A stretch of 64,000 nucleotides of DNA, from positions 62,434,001-62,498,000 of the forward strand of contig NC_134369.1 in the NCBI RefSeq assembly GCF_035582795.1. Direction: 5' to 3'. A program made the translations under genes and the position numbers. The stretch comes from Mycteria americana. Its lineage: Eukaryota; Chordata; Aves; Ciconiiformes; Ciconiidae. Below, one piece after another: positions 1 to 12,051 of this stretch. Within the stretch, counting starts at the first letter, position 1, and the number at the start of each line of letters is the position of its first letter. Under the pieces are notes generated by a model. It made no database searches. It had not been told where the DNA came from and saw only the letters and a list, made by a program, of their open reading frames with translations.

Positions 1-3000
1 AGGACGTCTAGAAGTCCAGTTAGCTGCAACCTAGGAGGTTCTTAGTTCATTGACACAGAGAGAAACTGCAAGAGGAAACAAAACTTCATCTTAGTGATTT
101 TGGGTATTGTCTGGGAGGAGAAGTTCTGGGTCCTCCATGTTACTCAGCATTACTTATTTATGTCCTTTACATGAAGCAGTCATCGCCTGCCGCAGGAACT
201 TTTCCCACAGGGGTTAGTACTGCGTGACACTATCTGCATGGTGAACTTGGGTCCCCTCACCTCCCATTTCCCATGCTCTGTTCCTGTCACTCACAACTTC
301 CCTGTTCCTAAGCTATAAGGCCAATATTTGGGTATATCATCACAGCTCTTCCGAGCCTGGTCGCTGATGGAGAAAAAGAGCTCTTGTTTCCATTACTTGC
401 AGTCATCATGAATACTGGAGAGGAAGACACCTCAATCAATCAGAAGTAACATATTTTGGTGAGCACATCATCCAAGAAATCCTTTTATGACCTGTGTGGT
501 CTGAGTTAAAATGCACAACAGTCTTGAGAGCTGGATCCATCTCCTCCAGACCTCCCACCAGTTACCAGCTGCTGGGCAGTGACAGTGCCTTTTGAGCCAG
601 GAAGCTTCTCCACTGACTGACCTGCCGTGTCCCTCCACTCAGGGAGAGGAGCTGGGGCCCCTCACAACCTTGCTGCTATTGCTCTGGCCTGCAGATCTGA
701 GTCAGGCTTCAGAATTCAAACTTTCAGTCTTTTCGCTGACCGCAAACTCTATAAACTTCTGGAGAGAGCCAGATAAACATGGCTGGTGTGACCTCTTGGT
801 CTTTTACCCCACAGTTTAATGAGGACCCCAAATTCTTCTCTGTTACCCCTGTTTGCACATGCCCCCATTTCTACCAAAATATCCCACAGCGAGCAGAAAT
901 AAAAGAGGTGTTTCTGAGCAGTGAAGCGACCAGCTACGAGCAGCTCAGGGCACAGCCGATGCGGTCCCCATCACACGCTCCTTTATGTGACTCCCCCAGC
1001 ACTGCAGGGAGGTCAGCCACCGCAGTGGCACCCCCCTGTCCCCCTCCCCAAGCTGCTGCACACCCTGTCCCTCATCCCACATGGAAAAGCTACTGGACAT
1101 TACGTGACCCTGGTTTTCCAGTCCAGCCCCACACTGAGAGCATTTTCTGACTTTCTCAAGCTCTACTTCGAGCAGCTCTACTTGGGCTTGAGTGCCCCAC
1201 CAGCTCCAGGAGATGGTCCCCAAATCCCTAGTGGAGGGTGACAGGGTGGTGCCTGCTCACCCAGCGGGCTGCTGCCAGCCACCTGCACCCAGGCCTGCTG
1301 CTTTCCTATCACTGAAACATGCACAGCTGGAACGACTTGGGAAGAATGACTTAAGCTCATGGAAAATCCCACAGGAAAACTAATAGTTCCCCTGTCTGGT
1401 AATAAAGGTAATTAAAACAAGCTTGAAAAAAAATCTTTAATACCTTTCAATGAATAAGCATATTGAATTAATGGATTCCAGGAAGAAAACCTTTACCCTC
1501 ATAACGATCTTCTTGACACACTTTAGCTGGCAACGAAGGATAACAGCTCTTTGGCATGCTGAAAGAGGAAATTAGTCTCTTCATTTTTACAGGTAAGACA
1601 AATCTGTCATTGTCTAGTGCAAAGGATTCACCACTTTTTTTTTTTAGTTGAGACACATCCCTTTTGTAGGCTCCTGCCCAGCTAAATTTGAATATTAGGA
1701 CTGCTAGTGAGGAAGTCTTCAATGCTCAATATAGAAGAGGTGCACAATCCCATGCAAGTTTGCTGTTCAAATTTAAGGAAGCATCTGCAAAATTAAGTTA
1801 CAAATCTCTGAAGTACATCTTACTTTTAAGTGTGGGTTGCAGCTGAGAAATATATCATGTATATTATGGAAGTTAAGTGTAAAATGCCGGATTTCTCAAA
1901 ATCACAGACTTAAGATAGTTTCTTAGATAGCATAAACTATAAACACAGAATATCAGTGTAGCCTTATGCAATACACTCTGAGTAGTTACAGAGCACAGAA
2001 AAATTCCTGTGCAGCACTAGAAGATGTGTAGCCTGGTATAACTTGGTTAGCCACTACCCAATGTTATATGAGTAAATACAAGGTCCCTGTCTTGGAATCA
2101 GACTACATAGACAGGCAATGCCATCATCAGCAGGAGATCAAAGTGCAGTGATAGGTTTGTTTTAGATAAACAAGGGCACCTGAAGGATGACACCTAAGCT
2201 CTAGGTTTTTAATTTAAGGCCCAATTACAAGATGCTTCTTGTTCCCCTGTCTGATGGCAGAATTGCCCTGACCGCACTGAAGTTAATTTACAGAAGCTAA
2301 AGACGAGGCCCAGCAACAGATCCCACTATGTGAATCTACTTTGGATCCCACATAAATCATGCTGTACAGACATTTATCCAAGAAAACAACCAAGGATGCC
2401 TGCAGATTTGCAGCTGCATTTGCTAACACCAGCTGAGCATCAGGCTCCCTTGGGCTTTCCCACATCACTTGCCACATCTCCTACAGTCAGGGCCTCCTGT
2501 GTTAAGCTGAGGATGAAACATTGGTCTCATAAAACAGTAGCGCTGCTGCGGAGCCAAATGCAAAGACCTTAAAGCAAGGTTTCAGTGGGTCTGAGACACG
2601 TGTCACTGAGCCACTTCCCACTGCAGATTCGCAGCACACGTGGCGACAGACACTCCTGAGTCCTTCATAGATCACATAACGGAGGATGTGAGAAGTGAAC
2701 CAGCCCCAAGGTCCTCCCTGCATCCAGAACAGCATCCTCTGCTTTCAGACAGCCATGAACGCTGCCTCCCCAGCCATGCCCAGACCTATGTGTGTGTGTA
2801 ACCCGTGGGCCATGCTAGCCTCCCTGGTGCCTTCCAGGAACCACGTCCCTTTGCCTCCTGCTCAAAAGGGTCATTGGATGCAGCACCTAGCTCACCTCCA
2901 GCTGCTCCATGCTGCCCCAAAACCAGCTGTAACTGCAGATGGCAAACCATGCCTCTCCCCTTCACATTGCCATTGGAGGAGGCGATGAAGCACAGAGAAA

Positions 3001-4379
3001 GTTATGCACTTCAGGACCAAATCTCACACCATTTCATGTTTCCAATGGTTTTCAGACTGACGTAGCACCTGGTACTTCTGTCCCATGACAATGGTTGTTT
3101 CTGGCCACCGGATGTCAAGCAGCAAGGGGACCCAACCCTGGGGCAATCCCAGAGGGGGACCCTCCACCCAGCTCAGCCACAGGCTGGCCTGAGATGAATC
3201 AGTGTTTTCCAGAGACCGGAGATCATGAGTTTGCCCATCAGGGTGGCCCCTCCGCTTCTGCTTCCTGTTTTGGCAGATATTGTTGTGGGGGAGGTTTTTT
3301 TGCCTGCTACCATGATCTTTTTGGGGAGAGAGTCCCAGAGAGGAAAGCAGCAGCCCCAGCGGGCAGGATGCCTGCTGAAAGGCACAGACCGGGAGAAGCA
3401 TCTGCTCTCCAGCACCGTGCCTGCTCAGCTGGGCACCTCACCCCAGCACAAGCATTGGCCCCAGACCACGTCTGCTGCTGGGGGATGCCCCCATGCTGGG
3501 CCTGCATAGCCCCCACAAAGGTTGTGCAGCCACGCAGGCACTGAGTGTGGGCATCAGCAGCACCATGAAAGCTCATGGTTCACAGTCAGCTTTAAGCCTC
3601 TGGACCATTTGTTTTTTTTTTTTTTGCATTTTGTATTAGATCACAACTATCGGATATAAAACAGAAATTGTCCTGGGCACAGTAACCAGGCATGGGGACC
3701 TGCTGGCTGACCCCTCCCTGCCCCGCAAGAGCTTCCCAGAAAAGCAGAGAGGAGGTCAGGCTCTGCAGGACCACAATATTTTGATTTTCTGTCTGCAGGG
3801 CAGCTGCTTCAGCCCAGATCTCATCCATGTGGGTGCAGAAGATGCTCCACATTAAGGCTCTTTAGGCAGGGGACAGCACAGCCCTGGCAGCCTTCACAGA
3901 CCCTCTGCCATAGCCCCCCACAGCCATTGCTGTCACCCAGCCACCCCCTGGCCATCCTCCAGCCATCCCCTGCCGTGGCAGCACACATGCTTCCCCAGTG
4001 TGACGGGCTCACCACACCTCCACGGCCGGGGATGTGGGTGCCTAGGAATTCAGGAAGATAAAACGCCCCTTCTGCAAGGTTCAGAGGCTTTGGGCCGAGG
4101 AAGGAAGCCCGTGTCTCCCAGTCCCTAGCCAGGGACTCAAACCATCATACTGAAGGTGCTTGCCGATATTAGCGTGTTCTGGGAGCGCCGCGAGCCCCAC
4201 TCGGGGAAGGCCACTTCACCTGGGCCACAACGCAGGACCCCGATACGGCAGGTTGTGCTTCCAGGCACACGCCTCATCCCTGCCAGCCCGCCCGTGGCGA
4301 TGCCCTGCCCAGGGAGCACGGCTTTTGGAGGCATCTGCTCCATCCCTAACACGGGGTTTCCAAGGCTGCAATGGGGGAC
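1..4379. other. TNFAIP2 upstream flank, no gene seen
   Basis: I see no gene here. Open frames on both strands are short, overlap one another and lack splice-site context or family resemblance. There is an oligo-T run near 3610-3625. Sequence becomes GC-rich towards 4380, where the probable TNFAIP2 promoter begins. Exons of a neighbouring gene too diverged to recognise by eye cannot be excluded. Confidence 0.5.
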
Positions 4380-4514
4380 AGACGCATCCTATGTGCAAAC
4401 CCCTGGGGCGGCGCGGAGCCGTGGCTGGGTGCCCCATCCTCGGCTCCACCGGGACGCGACGCTGGGGCTCAGCTCCTCCGCAGGGACCACCGGGGCCAGC
4501 CGTCCCCCCTCCGC

Positions 4515-4545
4515 GGGGACTTCTTCCCCGTCGCAGGGGATTTCT
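4515..4545 (+). promoter_or_regulatory. TNFAIP2: two imperfect kappaB-like sites
   Basis: GGGGACTTCT (4515-4524) and GGGGATTTCT (4536-4545) each differ from the kappaB consensus by one base at the 3' end. They sit 21 bp apart, about two helical turns, upstream of the consensus site at 4591. They are weaker evidence alone but support a kappaB-rich promoter as a cluster. Confidence 0.35.
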
Positions 4546-4590
4546 CGCTTCCCTTTGGCTTCAGCCCATCTTCGGATGGGAGGCGCAGCC

Positions 4591-4600
4591 GGAGTTTCCC
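4591..4600 (-). promoter_or_regulatory. TNFAIP2: kappaB site matching consensus
   Basis: On the - strand this reads GGGAAACTCC, which fits the NF-kappaB consensus GGGRNNYYCC at every position. It lies about 55 bp upstream of the TATA-like element. TNFAIP2 is known from mammals as a TNF- and NF-kappaB-responsive gene, so the placement is meaningful. Binding itself is inferred. Confidence 0.5.
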
Positions 4601-4648
4601 AGCCACCGGGCTCCCTGCGCGGCCGGGTCCCCGCCTCCGCGCCCTCCC

Positions 4649-4655
4649 CTTATAG
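4649..4655 (+). promoter_or_regulatory. TNFAIP2: TATA-like element
   Basis: CTTATAG lies in otherwise GC-rich DNA. A start site about 25-30 bp downstream (about 4680) would give a first exon of roughly 48 nt before the donor at 4728. The position is inferred; no transcript data were available. Confidence 0.35.
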
Positions 4656-4679
4656 CCGGCCTGCCCCGGGGCTCCGCAG

Positions 4680-4727
4680 CCAGCGCCGCCGCCCGCCGCC
4701 CGCCGCCCGCCCGGGAGCCGCCGCAGA
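4680..4727 (+). other. TNFAIP2: probable non-coding TNFAIP2 exon 1
   Basis: The 3' boundary is supported by the consensus donor CAGA|GTAAGT at 4727/4728. The 5' boundary is only an estimate from the TATA-like element. The exon has no ATG, so it would be 5' UTR. It would splice to 11700, the acceptor of the first coding exon. Some start sites may lie elsewhere in the CpG-rich block. Confidence 0.45.
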
Positions 4728-7700
4728 GTAAGTCCTTCGTGCCGCCTGTCCCTCTGCCCAGCCCGGGGCTCCCCTTCCCCCTCGGGCCGGTGTCCCTCCC
4801 GCTGCTCCCGCGCCTCTGCCTGCCTGCCGGCTCGCTCGCTGCAAGGCTAGCGGGCGCGAAGGCTCTCTGTCGTGTCTGAGAGCGGGGAAGAGTAAGTGGA
4901 AGGTGCTAAAGGATGGATTCCCGGACAGAGCGACAGATTTCAGCCCCACCTTGTAATTACCAGAATAGAGAATAAAGCGAACTGCTGCAAGAAGGACAGC
5001 AGGTCCTGACGCGTCCCAGGGCTGGGGACCGCATATTCTTTATGCGTCTGGCAATTGCATTGCGACAGCTGGGTCCGATTTCTGTTGCTCATCCCCCAGG
5101 TTTCAGGGCATGAACGCAGGCTGCGAGCAGTGACTCCTGTTACCCCCCGGCCCCCCAAAATCCGGATGTAGGTCTTGGGCACCAAAGCATCCTAAACCCA
5201 GATCAGGCACCGGGATCCAGGTTCAGCGTGGCACTTCCTACCCCCTTGTCTTTGTCCCTGTTCAGAAGGAAGTGGTTTTCTCCCAAATTACAGGAAAATA
5301 ATTGCATTAGGATTCACTCAGCCTGACTGCACTGGAAAAACACCATTTCAGTGCCTGGATCCTGTACAGTCCCAGGCAGCCTCTGTACCCTGCACCCTGC
5401 TGGGGTCACCGTAGAGAGCTGGCACACTTCTGCATTGCCATGCTCACCTTTTTGTGACTATTTTTTTCCCAGTCAGGGAAGTCCCCCTGCCCCTGGGACC
5501 TGCCTTTTCCCACAGCACTGAAGAGCCTGTTGAAATTCACTCCTATCCTTGGGCAGCCACCCCACATCCACCGCGTCAGCTCCTCAGGCGCAAATTGAGG
5601 GGTTCAATCTCAGGGTTAGGATCCTCGGTATGTTTAAAGTAGAATTTCTTCTTGAGGCTGCTGCAAAGTAAGGAAGAGGCTTTCTGTGACTGGAGCATAT
5701 GGCTGATCTGGAAGCCATGGCCCCTCACCATCACTCCCAAGTTCAGAGCAGAAAACCTGAAGAAACAGTCATTCTCCAAAGCATTCAACCGCCTGCCCCT
5801 GCCGAGGGACGCTGAGGCTTGCCAGTTCCAATGGAGCCGATCAAACGGGAGCAGAGAGCTTTGGAAAACTCAGGTTTGGGTTTGCTTCAGTCACCCTCTC
5901 TGTAAAAAGAGGCCTGGAAAGCCAGAGTCTGAAAGTGCCGGCAGAGGCGAGCACTCCAGGAGCTCTAGGTCTGGCTCCCAGGGAATTTGTGTATCTTCTC
6001 GGTCACTGTTAGCTCTAGCAGTGAACTGTGCAAACGCCAAGCCGGAATGCAGGATTTGGCTTTGGGAATAGTAATAGAAAAACAAAATCCTAGGCAGCAG
6101 CAGCTGGTTTCTCTTTCAGCGGCAGCAGTTTAAAATGATACTCCCCAGATTTGAAGTGAAAAGGAAAAGGAGCATATTACACTGCATTTTCTCTGCTTTT
6201 TTCCAATAACGATATATATGTGTAATTTTCTCTTCTCTTTCACTGTTTGAAAAATTCTCACTAACAACAGGAAGCGCTGGTTTACAGGACTGTTTTCAGT
6301 TGTGCTTCAGGAATTTAGGGAAGCCAAATTCTCATTTAAAAATGACCAAGGCACTGTGTAGCTCTATCTACACTGTTCCCCAGGCAGGTAATAACATGGT
6401 CTAATGCTGGTTTAAAGCATCTCACACCAGGTGAGATGCCCTGGGATCCTCTGCCTGGTCTGCCACTGCCATTCCCCCAGGTCCCTTGGGTCCCCCATCA
6501 CCCCCAGCCCCATGGGGTGCCTGGCACTGCTAAGGCACATGGATCAAGTCCCTAAGGGAGGCTCTGCTCCTGCCTTGACTTCTTTACTGGAGACATAGGG
6601 TTTGTTTCCCTTCAGCTTTCAACCCCTTTAGGAGCAGAACTTGGCCACCATCAGGATGGTGCTGGACCACAGGGGGTGGTGGGTGTCCCGTAGGGGTCCG
6701 CGGACCCGAGCATGGATTTGAGCGGCACAGTAAAATTTCAAGGTGGGGGTGTTGGTGGCCAGCTCATCTGTGGACTGTGATTTCCCAGGCAGAGCCACAT
6801 GGGAGCCCCTAGCTTCACAGTGTCTCCATTCAGTACCCAATCCAGCTAACAAAAATTGGTAGGAAAAAACCCACCTCCTAGGAGGGCTTCCCAGCTTGCA
6901 AAGATTGGGGCTGGTGTCTCCATAGACTCTTTGCTTTGATTTATTAGCAGCTTATTTAGGTGTCACCGCATAGGCCGAGGTACACTAGACTCAGACTGGC
7001 TGCACTGCTTTACTGCTTCAAAAGATGGTTTGACCCGGTGCAATTTTCTTGTGTGGGCAGGGGTGACCCCACTTCCAGGGGCAGGGGGGGGGGAGAAAAG
7101 GCTGATGCAAATGCAGAGAACAAACTTTGCTAAATAACTTTGGATTTCTGAGAGAGTGGGGGATTTCCACTAAAACAAGACATAAATCTAGGATGTCAGG
7201 AGGCTCAAGTGGACTAAAAATCCAAACAAATGCTTGTTAATACTGGCAGCAGCTCAGGAAAAAGAAGTGAAGAAAAAGATCAGCAAGAATTTCAGAATAG
7301 GGGAAATCAGTAAATCTCTTCCCCTGAGTGCTCTCTGGCACACCATGAGCCGCCCCTCACAAATGAGCTCATTCCTAAGCGTGCGGCATGAAGGCTATTT
7401 CCTTTGAGCAGGAAAATGAGAAAATGGGAAGCCACCATGCCCAGAGTTCAAGTTGTGTCCTTCTGTGTTGTGGCTCTGCTCCAGGTGTTTCCCTAGCCCT
7501 TGCTGCCTGTCCCAGAAAGGCTCCAGGCCAGGGGTACGCACCATGATCGGCACCATGCAGAGAGGTGCTGGACCCCTCTCCGGCCATGCCGGCAGTCAAC
7601 AGCAGTGCTGTCCTAGTGGTACAGGCCCTCCGTATAGGGAGCAGAGGATGCTGTGTGAGCTGTGCTGCTCTTCTGGTTGGAAACCATAAGCTGAATATAC

Positions 7701-8191
7701 TACGTCAAAAATAATTGGAGCTAAAGACTCCCCCACCACAAACTATAGTGCCACATAATAATAATGAGGAGGATGATGATGATGGTAACAGTAAATTAAC
7801 AGTAAATTAGTAATAATAATGAGTTGGGATCTATGTCAAGTCTTGACCTTAAATCATTAAATGTCCCAAGATTTGAATCTGAGCTCTGTGCCTGGGAAAC
7901 GATTCAGCATTTCCTGAAGTGTTAACTGCTGAAATAATTTGGAGCCTGCTGGAGTTTTAACAAACTTTGATTTGTGAGCAGAACACAGGCGTGCAGCAGC
8001 AGCCTGTGGCCATCCGAGCCAGAGCCGAGCTCCTGGTGCGTCCTGTCTGCCGCAGCGGGCAGGAGCGGATGCTGGGGGCACAAGGAGCAGCACCGGCACA
8101 GGCATCTCCTGCCCGTGGTCTCCAGCCATTACCCGTGCCACCTCCTTTTAGCTGCGTGTTTCTTGCAGAAAGTGAAGTGGTGGGGTTTTTT

Positions 8192-8228
8192 CCTATAAGA
8201 AAGTTTCTTATAGGAAGTTTCTTATAGG
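8192..8228. repeat. palindrome with 14-bp tandem duplication
   Basis: CCTATAAGAAA and TTTCTTATAGG form a 23-bp near-perfect palindrome (8192-8214) with a single central G. The right arm is then duplicated as two perfect 14-bp copies of AAGTTTCTTATAGG (8201-8214 and 8215-8228), followed by a decayed third copy. It lies in intron 1 of TNFAIP2. Confidence 0.85.
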
Positions 8229-10164
8229 TGTTTCTTACAGTAAGTGCTTGGCCATCTAATGACAAAGAGAAGAGATGGAGGGGAAGTTTTTGGTACCACT
8301 TGCCGTAAGTGACTGACGCTGCATTTCAAGGCAGAACTGGGAGCTGAGGTTTACTGGTGTTTCCTGCTGAAGATACAAACATATGCAAACCAGCAGCGGC
8401 AAACTGATAAATGCTAGGCAAGCATTCAAGCTGGCCAAATGTGAGCGAGCACGGTAGCTATTGCACTGACAGCCTTACTCAGGTGCTTAACTCCTTCGGT
8501 GTTTATTAGTTCAAGATGAAGAAGCACACCCTGCCAATACTGCCAACAGTTCTCACGCTGCTGATGTGCCGCCCCTGGGTGAAAACGCTGGAGCTGATTT
8601 CATCTTTCTTCTAATTTGGCTGTGGGACTTTTTCAGGCAGGTCAGGGCATAGGGACGCGCTGCAGGCGACGGCTCGGTGCACTCCGCAGAGGGACCGCAG
8701 GGGCTCACCTGGGCTGCAGCCCCCGGCAGCATGTGCCCAGCTACCTGCTCCCTTCCTGGGCATCACCAGGCCCCATGGCTGGCCCTTTCAGAGTGTTACC
8801 AGGACAAAGTTCTGCTAGCCGTTAAAAACTAAGCTTTTAACCAGCTTAACATTCCCTTATGGACTCTTTTATGTGTAGTGTCATTTCAATGGTTTTCAAA
8901 GATGAATGACATTAATCTTCATATTGAAGAAGAAGCAAAACCATTTTGAAATCCGCCTTTCTGATCATCATTCATCAAAACAAAAGACTCTGAAAGTCAC
9001 CTTTGGCTATAGGAAAGGGAGAGGTACTTTCTTTGTTTAGAAACCAGAAGAAAAAAAGAACAATAAATGCTTTGTTTGGAATAACAGGAGAGAGAGAAAG
9101 GACTCAGCTGACTCTGTGCTTGAACAAACAGGAAGGAAGGGATTTGGCAGAATGAATCTAAACACAGCATCGTATTGGGAAATGCAGGCTAAGAAAATAG
9201 CCCTACAGAAATTAGGACAGTCCAAAACACTTATAGAGAATCCCTGTTGCCATGATATTTTTTTGTAATGGAAATGTAAGAAAAAGGAGCTTTTTTCCCC
9301 CATTTTTAGGATTCTAATGGGGCATCCTGACTGGAGTAGCCAGAGTGAACTGCAGGGGTTTTTCCTCCCTCCCTCCCTCCCCAGTAAGCGTGCTAAGGGA
9401 AGAGGTAGGTGGGTAGCTCCAGCCGTGACTCACTGCCGCTGGGCAGCTCTGGTGCTCGGGCCCCCTTTGCTCGTCCACGCAGCCGGCCCTGAGCCCTGGG
9501 GCACGGGGGCTCCGACCCGACGCCTCTCGGCAGCCCTCGCCGTCCCGCTCAGCCGTAGGGGCACCTTAGGTTTAGCTTCGCACTTTGCCCCGGGTCACAA
9601 ACCACCAGTTTAGCTGAGAGCCAGTCAGATCATGCACACCCACACCCCTTTCTCTCCTTCCTGAATGACTTTTCATCTTCATTGTGTTTTAAAAGCAATA
9701 GCATTACTAAATGCTATTATAATCCTGAACATGACCTGGCAGCCAAAGCACAGGGAAGGAAAGCTTTCAGCTATGCCAGACTAACTGCTCTCTATACCAC
9801 CCGGCTGCTACCACTAACTTGATGCTTCAAAGCTCTCCAAGCTGCCAGGAGCCAGCAGGAGGAATCACAATTACAGCAAAAAGCCACAGTCTTCCAACCA
9901 GTTTGCCCAGAAATAAGTGTCACAGTTTGTACCAGCATGATACATATCAACAGTACAAACTTAACAAGGGTATCTGAAGATCACCACATTGTGGTCTTAT
10001 AACTGAAGCCAAATTCTTCCTTTCTTTAAAGCCTAATTCCTCTGCCCTTACACAGAACAAGTAAGCCAAAACTTGCCTGAGAGTTCTTCATACAGAAGTG
10101 CACTGGTCTCCCAGAAAGTCACTCAAAAAAATGTTGTTAGAACAAGGATTGGAAACTATGAGTC

Positions 10165-10330
10165 ACTTTATTTATTTACAATAAATATATAATTATAATC
10201 ATTATATAAATGAATATAATTATGCAAATAAATCTATAGCAATATATTAAATGATACATGTACATAAATAATTCTAAATATAAATTCTAAAAATATGTTG
10301 TTACAATAACAAATTTCTATCGCTAATTAT
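10165..10330. repeat. AT-rich low-complexity tract
   Basis: About 165 bp made almost entirely of A and T, with several TATAA/ATATAT and AATAAAT-like steps. It stands out against the flanks. I see no ordered repeat unit. It may be a local DNA-unwinding element or simply mutational drift. Confidence 0.7.
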
Positions 10331-11699
10331 TTGTAGTGCAGGAGTGTTGGTGGTAGAGCAGGGCTCTGGCCGGATAATGTCTGTTTAAACAAGGCTAAAC
10401 CACCCCGATCCTGGTGCCTTGTTCCTATTTCCCCCTCAGCCAGGCGAGGACTGCTCTGGACATGCAGCAGCCGTGGTCACTAGCACCGGTGTCATTTAGC
10501 AGCTCTGGGAAAAGTCCGGTCCGGTTAGTCCCTGCTATCAGAAAGTTGCCCCCTCCACCACCCCATTTCACTAGCGTTTCTTTCTGCACAAGCCACGGCC
10601 CGCACTGCAGCCCCACATTTCAACATAAACAGATGGCACAGTAATTGCTCCCAGGTATTGGAAAGCACCCAACAAGTCACACTGAAGTTGCAACAAGCTG
10701 CGCTGAAGTTGCCTTGTCTTGGGATGCTGTAGCCACCCTGGGACCATTTTGAAAATGAGATTACGTAGACTGTGAGTGGGTTTGAAGGGTCTGAATGCGT
10801 CCCTGATCTTGTGTCTGCCACTGTAGGGATGCGAGCAGCACATAGAGCGTTGAAGCCGTGCTTCTGACTGGGATTTTTGGGCCTAAAGTGATAAGGCTCA
10901 TGATGCTCATATCAGGAGATACTGCTGTGCTTCCCACACTCCCATCCTTTTGACCGTGTTTTTTAACCATGTTTCTGAACTCTCAGCCATCTTCTCTGGG
11001 AGCTCTCCTCAATAAAGCTAAGAATTTTATTACTGACTTAAATGGGGACACAGGTAAACAAGCAGGACTTTTGCTCAGCAAAGACTGATGCATGCCTGGC
11101 TTGGTAGGCTCGTCTCATTTTCATGCTGTACTTGCAAACTCAATGTGTAAGTAGCTACATGGGTGCTTCCACAAACAGATCTGCAGCCAGGTGAGCAGAG
11201 ATCAGCAAAAACAGGCACTGAGGAAGGTGGGAACTGACCCCGATGCCATATAAAAGTATGGGAGTTTTGTGGTTGCTTTGAATAGGCACGGGACACTTGT
11301 CCCACCCACCCACATCATTCATGTGCAGCGTCCGTGCTCACATCCGTACTCCCACAGCATCCCGTGGGAGAGCCCTGCTCCCCTGTATCCAGACAAGCTC
11401 GAGGTCTCAAATCAGACCATCTGAATCACCCTTAAAATCACTCATCGATTTTCTCTAAGTTATTTATTAGACCAGAGAGCTGCTTCCATCCTCTCAGTTA
11501 CCAGAGGTGACGTTGCTCAGGAGCTCTCCTGCAGAGCTGTGCTCATACCAGACGTGTGTAGTACTCCCCACACTGCCCACACAGGGACAACTCGTTCCGG
11601 AATATTTTTTTTTCAATGGGAATACACCTTGCCACATTGTGCCATGGTAGTTTTTATGCAAACTGATCTAATCTGACCAGTTCTTTCTGAAATTTACAG

Positions 11700-12051
11700 G
11701 CTAGGAGGAAAATGATGAAAATGTTACCTTTTTTCCAAAGTGGTCCTATTGGAATACGCAATGGATCAGAGGGTTGCATTGGTGCAAATAGGCAGCTTGA
11801 AAACCCTTCAACATCAGTAGCTGAGCAAGTCCCTGCCTGTCCTGAACCTTCTGGAGACGAGATCTGGTCCAGGGACCAGGAGAAGATGAGTGAAAGGCCA
11901 GAGGCAGCCCGTAGACCCTCATGTGCATCTTCCATCGCGAGCAACGGGAGCTGCATCTCTGCTGGGGACAGCCCTGAAAAGGGGAAGAAAGGAATAAAGG
12001 AAATCCTTACGAGTGCATTTAAGAAGATGAAAAAGATCAAGCCACCCAGTG
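11700..12051 (+). CDS. TNFAIP2: TNFAIP2 exon 2 (first coding exon)
   Basis: The acceptor is TTTACAG|G and the donor G|GTAAGT. Twelve untranslated bases precede ATG at 11712. It encodes residues 1-113 and ends in phase 1. It carries a hydrophobic start, a Ser/Glu/Pro-rich linker that looks disordered, and a Lys-rich stretch that begins KKGIKEILTSAFKK. In mammalian M-Sec the corresponding polybasic segment binds PI(4,5)P2. Confidence 0.88.

Larger units (their letters stand above)
4380..4890 (+). promoter_or_regulatory. TNFAIP2: CpG-rich probable TNFAIP2 promoter
   Basis: This block is strongly GC- and CpG-rich compared with its flanks. It contains three kappaB-like decamers (4515-4524, 4536-4545, 4591-4600), a TATA-like CTTATAG at about 4649-4655 and, about 75 bp further on, a consensus splice donor at 4728. 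That order fits a promoter followed by a short non-coding first exon. It is assigned to TNFAIP2 because the first coding exon of that gene (11700) opens with a splice acceptor and only 12 untranslated bases, so an upstream 5' exon on this strand is required. The roughly 7 kb linking intron is inferred and not shown by sequence alone. Confidence 0.6.
4728..11699 (+). other. TNFAIP2: TNFAIP2 intron 1 (inferred)
   Basis: This is the roughly 7 kb interval between the probable exon 1 donor and the acceptor at 11699. No coding exon was recognised in it. It contains a GAT/AAT-rich patch near 7757-7830, a palindromic tandem repeat at 8192-8228, CCCT repeats near 9365-9382 and a strongly AT-rich stretch at 10165-10330. 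Intron 1 of inducible genes often carries enhancers, but none can be named from sequence alone. Confidence 0.4.

Noticed and set aside
779-1241. Overlapping 123- and 106-codon frames near the left edge as a possible upstream gene exon
   Set aside because: No splice signals or family resemblance; the frames overlap and contradict one another.
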